Below, piece after piece: positions 8,863-17,530 of a DNA stretch of 64,000 nucleotides. Under the pieces are notes generated by a model. It worked only from the letters and a program-made list of their open reading frames with translations. It did no database searches and was not told where the DNA came from. Origin of the DNA: JBBQED01 sp038320345 (GTDB lineage: Bacteria; Bacteroidota; Bacteroidia; AKYH767-A; OLB10); contig JBBQED010000002.1 of assembly GCA_038320345.1 (NCBI GenBank), forward strand, positions 62,001-126,000, written 5' to 3'. The first letter of the stretch is position 1. Each line of letters opens with the position of its first letter. The position numbers and the translations under genes are program-made.

Positions 8863-9849
8863 ATGTCGGATTTAATTAATCGCGTAGGAGTTTTTACTTC
8901 AGGTGGAGATTCTCCCGGAATGAATGCTTGCATCAGAGCAGTAGTCAGAGCCGCACTTTTTCATGAATTGCAAGTTTATGGAATCATGAGAGGCTATCAA
9001 GGAATGATTGAGGATGAATTTAAACCGATGACATCCCGCTCTGTAAGTAATATTATTCAAAGAGGTGGAACAATCCTAAAGACTGCTCGCAGTAAAGATT
9101 TTATGACGGTGGAAGGCATGGATAAAGCCTACCAACACATGAGAGCTCATCAGATCGATGCCCTGATTGCTATCGGCGGCGATGGTACTTTTAAAGGCGC
9201 CGAAGAATTCTGCAAACGTTTTCCCGATGTGAAAATTATTGGAATCCCGGGCACTATTGATAATGATCTTGCAGGTACAGATTATACACTTGGTTTCGAT
9301 ACTGCCGTGAACACGACTATCGAAGCAATAGATAAAATTAGAGATACCGCAGCTTCTCACGATCGCTGCTTTTTTATTGAAGTGATGGGACGTGATTCAG
9401 GATGTATAGCTTTATGGGCTGGAGTGGCTGGAGGTTCTGAATCCATATTGCTACCTGAACGAGAAACTGATCTGAATGGTTTGGTTAGTAAATTAGAAAA
9501 AGGCGCTCGCGAAAATAAATCTAGTAGTATTGTAATTGTTGCGGAAGGCGAAAATAATGGTGGTGCACAAAATATCGCTAATCAATTAAAAGCTCGTCTA
9601 AGCCATTATGAAACCAAAGTAACTGTACTTGGCCATGTTCAACGCGGTGGAAGTCCTACGGCATTTGATCGCATCTTAGCGGCTCGCTTTGGAGTAAGAT
9701 CAATTGAATGCTTGTTAGCCGGGGAAAACAGAGTTATGGTTGGAATCAAAAACAATCAAGTCAGTCTTACTCCACTAAGTCATGCTACCAAACAACATGA
9801 TCCATTGGATGCGGATCTCTTTAAAATAAGTGAAATTCTCTCCATATAA
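8863..9849 (+). CDS. pfkA: ATP-dependent 6-phosphofructokinase
   Basis: Phosphorylates fructose 6-phosphate to fructose 1,6-bisphosphate in glycolysis. 328 residues, the usual length. The ATP site shows GGDSPGMN at 14-21 and IGGDGTFKG near 105. The catalytic motif PGTIDNDLAGTDYTLGFDT lies near 127-145. MGRDSGCIALWAG and GHVQRGGSPTAFDR complete the family pattern. The glycine after GGD favours ATP rather than pyrophosphate as donor. It starts about 100 bases downstream of, and divergent from, the Nudix gene. Confidence 0.97.
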   Translation: MSDLINRVGVFTSGGDSPGMNACIRAVVRAALFHELQVYGIMRGYQGMIEDEFKPMTSRSVSNIIQRGGTILKTARSKDFMTVEGMDKAYQHMRAHQIDALIAIGGDGTFKGAEEFCKRFPDVKIIGIPGTIDNDLAGTDYTLGFDTAVNTTIEAIDKIRDTAASHDRCFFIEVMGRDSGCIALWAGVAGGSESILLPERETDLNGLVSKLEKGARENKSSSIVIVAEGENNGGAQNIANQLKARLSHYETKVTVLGHVQRGGSPTAFDRILAARFGVRSIECLLAGENRVMVGIKNNQVSLTPLSHATKQHDPLDADLFKISEILSI

Positions 9850-9928
9850 TTAATCTTGAATGGTCTCTTGATCACTTCGTCCAATAAAACTTAAATTATT
9901 ACGTTTACGAATCTCTAACAGAAAACTC

Positions 9929-10717
9929 ATGAAAAAAATTGTGATTCTTTTATTTCTACTGGTATCCGGCTCTTCGCTAAATGCCCAGGATTTAATGACT
10001 AAAAAAGGACTCCCGATCTTACCGGAAGCAGGTGACTGGAGCATAGGATTTGATGCGATTCCATTATTGGAATTCGTAGGATCAATATTTACGGATTCAT
10101 TGCATAGTCCTTCAGCAAGTTTTAAAGAAGGTTATCCTTTAACTTTAACAGGTATGTATGTGGTTAGTCCAACAATGGCGTATCGTGGAATCGTTCGACT
10201 GGGCTTTGCGAATGATAAAACAACTACTTATGTTCCAAGAAGTGGTAGTACAAATGCGAATGAAACTGTTGCCGATGAAATAAAAAAATCATCAGCTAAT
10301 GTCACAATAGGTGCAGGTTTACAAAAATGGAAAGGCAAAGGTAGATTGAAAGGATTTTACGGGGCGGAGGCATTCATTAATTTCAATTCCGGAAAAAATA
10401 CTTACACTTATGGTAATGCATTGAGTAATGAAACGCCGACGCAAAATCGGGTAAAAACAGAAAAAGCAGGAACTGGTTTCGGCCTCGGGATTCAAGGGTT
10501 TCTTGGGGTAGAATATTTCTTTTCCGCAAAAATGTCGCTGAGCGCTCAGTATGGTTGGGGACCAACATTAAGTTTCGTTGGTAAAGATGAAGTGCAAACA
10601 GAAAGTTGGAATGGTGCAGGAGTAGATTCTAATATTATAAATACCGGAAAAAGTTCTCAGGTAGGCTTTGATAATAATAATGGCTCTGGAGCAATTAACC
10701 TTAACTTCTATTTTTAA
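9929..10717 (+). CDS. Outer-membrane beta-barrel-like protein
   Basis: 262 residues with a signal peptide ending in LNAQ. The mature part is rich in alternating hydrophobic/aromatic strands and Gly. It ends SGAINLNFYF, with the terminal aromatic residue typical of outer-membrane barrels handled by the BAM machine. Function unknown; a porin-like or structural role is possible. It stands alone, with a strong terminator just after it. Confidence 0.75.
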   Translation: MKKIVILLFLLVSGSSLNAQDLMTKKGLPILPEAGDWSIGFDAIPLLEFVGSIFTDSLHSPSASFKEGYPLTLTGMYVVSPTMAYRGIVRLGFANDKTTTYVPRSGSTNANETVADEIKKSSANVTIGAGLQKWKGKGRLKGFYGAEAFINFNSGKNTYTYGNALSNETPTQNRVKTEKAGTGFGLGIQGFLGVEYFFSAKMSLSAQYGWGPTLSFVGKDEVQTESWNGAGVDSNIINTGKSSQVGFDNNNGSGAINLNFYF

Positions 10718-10756
10718 GTGTTGTAATTAATATTAACATTTAATTTAAAAACCAAA

Positions 10757-10787
10757 GGCGGATAATGAAAATTATCCGCCTTTTTTT
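10757..10787 (+). terminator. Rho-independent terminator
   Basis: Perfect 10-base stem (GGCGGATAAT with its complement) around a GAAA tetraloop, followed by seven T. It ends the beta-barrel gene. A weaker A-rich flank on the other side means it may also act on the convergent thioredoxin gene. Confidence 0.85.
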
Positions 10788-10806
10788 ATAGAATTCAACA
10801 AATAGC

Positions 10807-11355
10807 TTATTCCGTTTTACTCAACCCTTTTTGATAATCTTCCCACTTTTTAGTAAGGTAGATATTTTCTCCGAAATACCTCAAAACTGGAGTGATTTGT
10901 TCTACCGTATTAAAGCCCTGTAAAGGTGATAATAACTGATATTTTTCATCCAAAAAAACGAAGCTAGGGTAACTCATCTGCCCGTTTAACAGTGATAAAG
11001 CAAGTTCATTCGCTTTAGACTCAGTCTTATAAGTAAATATTTTGTCTTTAAAGTGGATAGTATCCTTTGTCTCCGCATCCAACTTTACAGCATAATAGTG
11101 CTCAGTCATGTAATTTATAATCGAACTGTCTTTAAACGTAGTGGCATCCATACGTTTACACCATCCACACCAACCTGTATACACATCGATAAAGATTTTT
11201 TTAGGATTCTTATCACATTTCGCTACTGCCTCCTCAAAACTCATCCATTTGATACCACCGGAAGTGGTTCCTTCGGTAGTATTGGATTGGGCATTACAGG
11301 AAGAATTCAAGAGGATAATTCCTAGTAGTATTAAAAAAATTCGCTGAAGTTTCAT
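10807..11355 (-). CDS. Thioredoxin-like lipoprotein (CGWC)
   Basis: 182 residues. The lipoprotein signal has lipobox LNSSC with Cys20. A thioredoxin fold follows with redox motif CGWC at 63-66 in VYTGWCGWCKRMD, and the cis-Pro region MSYPSFVFLDE. This resembles the thioredoxin_7/DUF255-type proteins that act in the periplasm, probably on disulfides, anchored in a membrane. It lies 33 bases downstream of a POT transporter gene and may be in its transcript. The partner protein is unknown. Confidence 0.88.
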   Translation of the reverse strand: MKLQRIFLILLGIILLNSSCNAQSNTTEGTTSGGIKWMSFEEAVAKCDKNPKKIFIDVYTGWCGWCKRMDATTFKDSSIINYMTEHYYAVKLDAETKDTIHFKDKIFTYKTESKANELALSLLNGQMSYPSFVFLDEKYQLLSPLQGFNTVEQITPVLRYFGENIYLTKKWEDYQKGLSKTE

Positions 11356-11388
11356 TTTTCTTTTTACGTTGTTTTTAAAAAATAGATA

Positions 11389-12891
11389 TTATTTCTGTTC
11401 CGCACCAGTAAGTTTTTTTATCAATGGAGATAGAGCAATTAAGACTAGTCCACTGATTAATGCGTATATCGCTAGTTGTTTATACCCTTCCGCATACACA
11501 AACAATTTTTCTAGATTGGTTGAATTTTCTGATGCACTGGCAATATTTGCTCCAAGAATTCCTGCAAAATACTGCCCATATGCACTGGCGAGAAACCACA
11601 TTCCCATCATTACCGCTTGTAATTTATGAGGAGATAATTTGGTCATAGCCGACATCCCAATAGGGGAGAGAGATAATTCCCCAAAAGTGATGACTAACCA
11701 TCCGAAAGTGAATAAATCAAGTGAAGTTACGCCATTCGCATCGCTAAAAAATCTAGTATAATAAAAGATGTAAAATCCAGCCGCCAGAAATAAAAATCCT
11801 AATCCAAATTTCACCACTGTACTCGGTTCCATTTTACGTTTACTCATCCACAACCAAAGCATACCTAACAACGCAGCGAATGCAATAACAAAAAGTGAAT
11901 TTGCTGAATTATTTACTCCATTTGGATCAAGCGGAATTCCTACAACAGTTCCGCTTAAGTTGCTCGCTGCAAAGAGGCTTAATGAACCTCCACTTTGCTC
12001 AAAAAAGGCCCAGAATACAATTGAAAATAGAATTAGAATTAAAGCCGTGATTAACTTCTTATTTTCTGCTAGTGTAAATTTGCGCATCTCATAAAACATA
12101 TACAATAATGCACAAGGGCCTACAATAAACATGAAAATATCAGTGTAAGCAGAATTGGAGACAAGTAAAATGATGATGGGAATAATGGCAATTGATCCAA
12201 TATAGGTTGCATACTCATATAACTTTCTTTTAGAATCTTCGAGATTTAGCAAGGGAGATATTCCTATCGTAGCCAAACTTTTCTGGGTTTGTATAAAAGT
12301 GAGTAGACTAAAAAGCATCACTACTGCTGCAAATCCAAATGCAACATTCCATCTCAAGGTTTCTGGAATCACATTAGCAAGCATTGCACCTTTTCCAACT
12401 GCAATACAAAGGTAGCCGCCTATTAATGCTCCTAAATTAATTCCTGCATAGAACAATGAAAATCCAGCATCTCTTCTAGGGTCGCCTTCTTTGTATAATT
12501 TCCCAACCATTGTGGAAATATTAGGTTTGAAAAATCCTGTTCCTATGATCGTAAAACTGATTCCAAGAAAGAAAAACTTATGCGGATCAAACGCTAGAAT
12601 GCAACTCCCAACAATCATTAATATTCCACCCCAGAATAATGATTTTCGATAGCCTAATATTTTATCAGCAAACAAACCGCCGATGAATGTAAAAGCATAA
12701 ACGAAAGCCTGAGTGGCGCCGTACTGTAAATTGGCAACATCATCCTGCATCATTAACTCGCTCACCATAAAAACAACAAGCATTCCCCGCATGCCATAAA
12801 AACAAAAACGTTCCCACATTTCTGAGAAGAATAAATACCATAATTGCTTAGGATATTTTCCTTTAAAGTTTTGAATTTCGGCTATTGTCAT
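11389..12891 (-). CDS. POT-family peptide transporter (first copy)
   Basis: Proton-coupled oligopeptide symporter of the major facilitator superfamily. 500 residues with 12 to 14 membrane helices. The family signature EMWERFCFYGMRGML is in helix 1, ADKILGYRKSLFWGG in loop 2-3 and FTIIGTGFFKPNIS in helix 4. FSLFYAGINLGALIGG is the PTR2 signature in helix 5. It should import di- and tripeptides. It is a paralogue of the next gene but clearly diverged. A terminator separates the two, so they are probably transcribed apart. Confidence 0.93.
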   Translation of the reverse strand: MTIAEIQNFKGKYPKQLWYLFFSEMWERFCFYGMRGMLVVFMVSELMMQDDVANLQYGATQAFVYAFTFIGGLFADKILGYRKSLFWGGILMIVGSCILAFDPHKFFFLGISFTIIGTGFFKPNISTMVGKLYKEGDPRRDAGFSLFYAGINLGALIGGYLCIAVGKGAMLANVIPETLRWNVAFGFAAVVMLFSLLTFIQTQKSLATIGISPLLNLEDSKRKLYEYATYIGSIAIIPIIILLVSNSAYTDIFMFIVGPCALLYMFYEMRKFTLAENKKLITALILILFSIVFWAFFEQSGGSLSLFAASNLSGTVVGIPLDPNGVNNSANSLFVIAFAALLGMLWLWMSKRKMEPSTVVKFGLGFLFLAAGFYIFYYTRFFSDANGVTSLDLFTFGWLVITFGELSLSPIGMSAMTKLSPHKLQAVMMGMWFLASAYGQYFAGILGANIASASENSTNLEKLFVYAEGYKQLAIYALISGLVLIALSPLIKKLTGAEQK

Positions 12892-12960
12892 AAAGTTGTT
12901 TTAGACTGTATCAATATCAATCAAAGTAATAGGTTTTATCCGGCTTTACCAACATTCTTT

Positions 12961-12991
12961 TAAAAGAAAACCCTACCGTTTATAGGCAGGG
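12961..12991 (-). terminator. Rho-independent terminator between the POT genes
   Basis: On the minus strand CCCTGCC and GGTAGGG pair around TATAAAC (one mismatch), followed by TTTTCTTTTA. It ends the upstream POT gene. Confidence 0.7.
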
Positions 12992-13019
12992 CTTTCTAGT
13001 TAATATGAAGTATGCTTTT

Positions 13020-14693
13020 TTATTTAATTCCGTGCATCATCTTTTTCAGAAGAGGAGTGAGCGAGAATAGGATAATCGAGGCTAATCCTGTTAGAATTAC
13101 GAATACCATAAAGAATTCGAAGAGGTTGTGAATCTCAAATCCTGCGAATATCGGATTGCTGGCATTAATCTGATTCTTTGATAAAATTGCCAGTTGTTCG
13201 GCAGTAGGAGTTACCTTTTTATCGAGAATTGCTTGTAAATCGATACCTAATTCTTGTGCTTTATTGAATTTATCTCCCGTTGCTGGTAAAATAGATCCCA
13301 AAGTACCTGCCAGCGCATATCCTGATGCATTGGAAAGGAAGAATACTCCGTATAGTAACGAAGAGAATCGTTTTGGCGATAATTTCCCAACTAATGATAA
13401 TCCAATTGGAGACAAGCAAAGCTCAGCACACGTTTGAATGAGGTACAATAGAATCAGCCATTTGATTGCTAAAAGACCATGGTTTCCGAGATCTTTAACA
13501 TTATGTGCAATGATATAATAACTGAGTGCAATCAACGCTAATCCGAATGCTTGTTTCATTGGCGAAATCGGCTCTCTCTGTTTGCTTCTCAAATAATCCC
13601 AAAGCATACTGAAAGGTATTGCGAAGAGGACTACAAAGAGTCCGTTAAAAATCTGAACCATCGATGGTGGCATTTGCCAGCCAAAGAAATTTCGATCTGT
13701 CTGATTATCGGCTATGAAAGTTAGTGATGATCCCGCTTGTTCAAATGCTGCCCAGAAGAAGATTACGAAGAAGGCAACAATGTAAATGACGATAATCCTA
13801 TCTCGCTCAACTTTAGTTAAAGAGGTGTCTGATATGATTAATCCCGCAAGTGATAATCCACTAGAATATATCAAGGTATAGATCCAGTTTTGTCCGAATG
13901 CATAGTGAATGATTCCTCCTAAAACTAAAAATGCTAGTCCTGCCATACCTAAAGCAGTAGATGAAAACACTGCTTTTTGTGATTCTCCTTCTTCAAAATC
14001 TGAATTATCATTTTTGGAAGGTAATCCGCCTAAGGGTTTACCATCAGGAGTAACAACATACTTATTTTTCAGGAAATAAAATACTGCGGTTCCAATCAAC
14101 ATTGCAATTGCTGCAGCCAGAAAGCCCCACTTGAAAGCATGAATATCGCGAATCCCTCCGGCATCTTTAACATCTCCGATGATCGGACAAATCAACTGAC
14201 CCAAAAAAGCTCCTAAATTGATTCCCATATAGAAAATCGTAAATGCAGTATCTAGTTTATTTTTTTCTTGTTTAGGATATAAACTTCCAACCATACTCGA
14301 AATATTGGGTTTGAAAAAACCATTTCCGAAGATGATGATTCCAAGTGCAATCCACATTAGGTTATTAGCAAGCCCGATATTGGTACCGAAAATACTGGCG
14401 CTTCCAAACAATAATAATTGTCCGCAGGCCATCATTAATCCACCTAATAATATGCAGTTTCTATTTCCGAAGAAACGATCGGCTACAAATCCTCCCAACA
14501 TTGGAGTTAAATAACAGAGTCCTAAAAACCCTCCATAAATGAGAGAAGCTTGATCTTCTTTCATCATTAAGGAGTTTACAAGAAATAAAGTAAGAATAGC
14601 TCTCATTCCGTAGAAATTGAACCTTTCCCACATTTCCGTTCCGAATAATACCCAAAGTCCTTTCGGGTGTCCTGTTTCTGCTGTTTTGCTCAT
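13020..14693 (-). CDS. POT-family peptide transporter (second copy)
   Basis: 557 residues, the same family as its downstream neighbour. EMWERFNFYGMRAILTLF is in helix 1, GNGFFKPNISSMVG in helix 4 and FTIFYMGINLGAFLGQ in helix 5. It is longer than the first copy because of a cytoplasmic loop (about 215-240, acidic) and a loop before the last helices (about 470-515). Together with the S9A peptidase and the DUF885 protein nearby it points to peptide use as a nutrient route. Substrate preference is not visible. Confidence 0.93.
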   Translation of the reverse strand: MSKTAETGHPKGLWVLFGTEMWERFNFYGMRAILTLFLVNSLMMKEDQASLIYGGFLGLCYLTPMLGGFVADRFFGNRNCILLGGLMMACGQLLLFGSASIFGTNIGLANNLMWIALGIIIFGNGFFKPNISSMVGSLYPKQEKNKLDTAFTIFYMGINLGAFLGQLICPIIGDVKDAGGIRDIHAFKWGFLAAAIAMLIGTAVFYFLKNKYVVTPDGKPLGGLPSKNDNSDFEEGESQKAVFSSTALGMAGLAFLVLGGIIHYAFGQNWIYTLIYSSGLSLAGLIISDTSLTKVERDRIIVIYIVAFFVIFFWAAFEQAGSSLTFIADNQTDRNFFGWQMPPSMVQIFNGLFVVLFAIPFSMLWDYLRSKQREPISPMKQAFGLALIALSYYIIAHNVKDLGNHGLLAIKWLILLYLIQTCAELCLSPIGLSLVGKLSPKRFSSLLYGVFFLSNASGYALAGTLGSILPATGDKFNKAQELGIDLQAILDKKVTPTAEQLAILSKNQINASNPIFAGFEIHNLFEFFMVFVILTGLASIILFSLTPLLKKMMHGIK

Positions 14694-14940
14694 ATTTGTT
14701 TAACGGGTTGTTAGGTTACAGGCCACTAATGTAACGAAAAGTTTATACGGAACAAGTCAAGGGCATTTCGTCGCCCATATCCGCTCTTTGGTCTACTTAT
14801 TTACCTGTTTTTATCGAAATGATAGCCTTTGCGTATGAGAAAGAACTACTTAACATAAGTCTCCTCCTCATGTAGAACATCATTAAATATCCTGTGAGGA
14901 ATGATTCTTATCTTCGCCTTTGCTTTTAAAACTGAAATAC

Positions 14941-15240
14941 ATGTTTGATCTGATCAATAAATTTGGCGATATCAAGAAGAAAATGGATGAAATTAAGTCC
15001 CGTCTTGATTTGATTTCTGTTGAAGGTGAAGCAGGAGCGGTCAAAGTAACTGTGACCGCTAATCGTAAAGTGAAAAGTATTAGTATCGATGAAAGTTTAT
15101 TGAACCCTAACTGTAAAGAAGAATTGCAGGAACTCTTAGAAACTGCTCTAAATCGTGCACTCACCAATGCAGAACAGGTTTCCGAAACTGAAATGAAAGC
15201 TGCAGGCAAAGATTTTCTTCCCGGATTTCCTGGATTCTAA
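14941..15240 (+). CDS. YbaB/EbfC-type nucleoid-associated protein
   Basis: 99 residues, the usual size of the YbaB family, which bind DNA as dimers. The core is EGEAGAVKVTVTANRKVKSI followed by SIDESLLNPN. A helical part then carries ELLETALNRALTNAEQV and a Pro/Gly-rich tail. I used the ATG at 14941 (MFDLINKFGDIKKKM); an upstream TTG would add seven unlikely residues. It is not next to dnaX or recR, the usual neighbours in other phyla. Confidence 0.88.
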   Translation: MFDLINKFGDIKKKMDEIKSRLDLISVEGEAGAVKVTVTANRKVKSISIDESLLNPNCKEELQELLETALNRALTNAEQVSETEMKAAGKDFLPGFPGF

Positions 15241-15258
15241 CCTTTTTAAAAAATAATT

Positions 15259-15717
15259 ATGTCTAAAAAAGATTTTCTCTCCCAAACATTTGTTGCTGAA
15301 CTCAAAAAATTGGATCCGCAAACACCAGCGCTCTGGGGTAAAATGAATGTTCAACAAATGATTGAACATATGTCGGATTCAATTCGGATGGCCAATGGAA
15401 AAGATCAACAAAATCTCTATACATCAACCGACCAATTGCCAGTCTATCGTTCATTTATGTTAAGTGAAAAGCCTTTTCGTCAGAATACAAAGAATGCATT
15501 AATGGGTGAAGAGCCTTTGCCTTTAAGACATGGTTCAAACAGTGAAGCCCTTCATGAATTAAAAACCGAAATCGATGATTTCATAGCATTGTTCGAAAAT
15601 CAACCGGGTTTGGTAATGATGAATCCAATCTTTGGTGAACTTGATTTTGATCAATGGTTACATCTGTTTGATAAGCATGCCCGACATCATTTGCTTCAAT
15701 TTGGAGTTTCAATGTGA
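15259..15717 (+). CDS. DUF1569 / DinB-like protein
   Basis: 152 residues. The pattern WGKMNVQQMIEHMSDSIRMA near the N-terminus and HLFDKHARHHLLQFG near the C-terminus places spaced histidines as in the DinB/YfiT four-helix fold, matching DUF1569. Such proteins usually bind a metal, and some are thiol-dependent transferases. No substrate can be inferred. It starts 18 bases after ybaB and is probably co-transcribed with it. Confidence 0.75.
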   Translation: MSKKDFLSQTFVAELKKLDPQTPALWGKMNVQQMIEHMSDSIRMANGKDQQNLYTSTDQLPVYRSFMLSEKPFRQNTKNALMGEEPLPLRHGSNSEALHELKTEIDDFIALFENQPGLVMMNPIFGELDFDQWLHLFDKHARHHLLQFGVSM

Positions 15718-15772
15718 GCCATTTGCATTTATTAGCCCCTTGTAATTTTTTCTGGAAAATTATTTAAGTCAA

Positions 15773-16507
15773 ATGCCACATAAATCTTTGTTCCTCTTTA
15801 TCTTCTTAATCTCGCTAATCCAGAACAATATTGTTTTTGCTCAGGTGAATCAACTTAAACCGGAAATCGGATTAATTGATACTCGCGTCATGCATAATGA
15901 GGATGTAACTTATACTATTTTTAATATCCGAGATACTTCCCGTATTCCATCTGGAATTTATCGGAACCGAGTATTTGTGAATCAGGCAAAAAATCAAATC
16001 CTCAGAGTACAGTGGACACGTAGAGGAAAGCTGGAATTGACAGATTCTTCGCTTTCAGTTTTGAATACCTTTAATCCCTTATATCATTCTTCTTCGCATC
16101 CTAACCGCAATATGATTATTCATTTTAACTCTAAGAAAATAGAGGGCTATAACCTGAAATTATCTGGCGATACCGTGATGATTAATGATTCTTCTCAAAT
16201 TCCATTTTTTGATTCGTACAGCTATGACTTGTTGATCCGAGGTTTACCACTTAAGAATGGCTATAAGGCGGAGATTCCTGCGTATACGTATGAAGATGGG
16301 GGAATAGGATTTTATAAAATTACCGGAGTTGAAAATGTTGTTTTAATACAAAATGAAAACAATAAGCTGGCCTGTTTTAAAGTATCAGTGATTTATAAAA
16401 ATATTCCAACTTGGTTATGGATTTCAGAGCAAAGCAGAGATCTGATAGCCCTTCGTTCCGAAATGAGCAAGGATTTTATTATTGAAATGCAGATCAAGAA
16501 AGATTAG
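15773..16507 (+). CDS. Secreted protein, DUF3108-like
   Basis: 244 residues with a signal peptide ending IVFAQ. The rest is beta-rich with no catalytic motif that I can identify. The flow (a released-energy style beta sheet with TRRGKLELTD and GLPLKNGYKAEIPAYTY) resembles DUF3108-type periplasmic proteins, but only loosely. It is convergent with the DUF5011 lipoprotein gene, with 15 bases between them. Confidence 0.6.
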   Translation: MPHKSLFLFIFLISLIQNNIVFAQVNQLKPEIGLIDTRVMHNEDVTYTIFNIRDTSRIPSGIYRNRVFVNQAKNQILRVQWTRRGKLELTDSSLSVLNTFNPLYHSSSHPNRNMIIHFNSKKIEGYNLKLSGDTVMINDSSQIPFFDSYSYDLLIRGLPLKNGYKAEIPAYTYEDGGIGFYKITGVENVVLIQNENNKLACFKVSVIYKNIPTWLWISEQSRDLIALRSEMSKDFIIEMQIKKD

Positions 16508-16522
16508 TGATTTTTACCAATC

Positions 16523-17530
16523 TTACTTGATATAAAAATCTCGTTTTACCTGTGTTACATTTGTATTTAGTGTAGAATCGAAGTAGGTATCATTATATCT
16601 AAAGTTTAGGCTAACACTAACTCCGTTATTAAATATTTTGCCGGCTCCATCATAAGTATGTGGAATACTATCGGTAGCAGATTTACACCAATAAGTTTGC
16701 GAAAATGCAGTATAAAATGAATCTATAGTAGCACTATAATCCATGATAACATCGGCATAAAAACAATCCGATATTTTAAAAATTTTAAATCGTTTGTTTA
16801 CTGTGGTCGATGCAGTTATATCCGTGATCCAGTTATAAGTAGTGCTATTGGGTAGAAAGGTAGTGCAACTATACTGGCCGTTTAAAAAATATAAATCGTT
16901 CAATACAGTAACCGTTCTTGTCACTGAATCTTTTGCACCTTCCGAATCTGTCACCACATACGATAAAGTATACACTGAGCTGGAATCTTTATTTACTGTG
17001 CCGAAAACTTGTACTTGAGCTGTTATATCCCCATTTTCATCGTCCAAAGCTGTATATCCTGGATCAAAAAATGGATCATTCAATCGTTGGTTAATTGCAT
17101 TCCCTGAATTGAGCGAAATAATCGGTTTGCTATTGCCAACTGGTTTGATATGTAATTGAAAATTTTTTGAAAATGTTTTATTCGCTTTTGAAACAGCAGT
17201 GACCGTAACGGTAAACATTCCAGTATCCGCCGAAGCTTCCACTGTAATTTTCTGGTTAAATACAAAGTCAGGAACTCCTCTTGGTGGATCATAGGTTGCG
17301 ACAACACCATTCGGTAGACCACTTGTTTGAAAGGCTAATTCCTCCTTATCCCCACCTAACCAAAATGCTTTGAGTTCGGTGGTATTTATATCTCCTAACT
17401 CTAATGTCAGGTCGTGAACGCCAGTTATTTTAAAATCCATAGCATTCAGATTTTCTTCCTTTTTACAGGAAATAACCAATACCACAATTGCGATAGCCAT
17501 CAAAGTCAGTAATAATCCAATTTTTCTCAT
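16523..17530 (-). CDS. Lipoprotein with DUF5011 Ig-like domain
   Basis: 335 residues. The lipobox VLVISC puts the lipid on Cys22. A first beta-sandwich spans about 35-130. A DUF5011-type Ig-like domain follows at about 135-210, with FFDPGYTALDDENGDIT and YVVTDSEGAKDSVTRTV. The C-terminal 120 residues are beta-rich and unclassified. Such proteins usually sit on the cell surface in Bacteroidota. The start overlaps the stop of the S9A peptidase gene by 4 bases, so the two are translationally linked. Confidence 0.82.
   Translation of the reverse strand: MRKIGLLLTLMAIAIVVLVISCKKEENLNAMDFKITGVHDLTLELGDINTTELKAFWLGGDKEELAFQTSGLPNGVVATYDPPRGVPDFVFNQKITVEASADTGMFTVTVTAVSKANKTFSKNFQLHIKPVGNSKPIISLNSGNAINQRLNDPFFDPGYTALDDENGDITAQVQVFGTVNKDSSSVYTLSYVVTDSEGAKDSVTRTVTVLNDLYFLNGQYSCTTFLPNSTTYNWITDITASTTVNKRFKIFKISDCFYADVIMDYSATIDSFYTAFSQTYWCKSATDSIPHTYDGAGKIFNNGVSVSLNFRYNDTYFDSTLNTNVTQVKRDFYIK

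Noticed and set aside
14883..15209. 108-codon minus-strand frame opposite ybaB
   Set aside because: Antisense to a well-supported gene, low-complexity Ser-rich translation.
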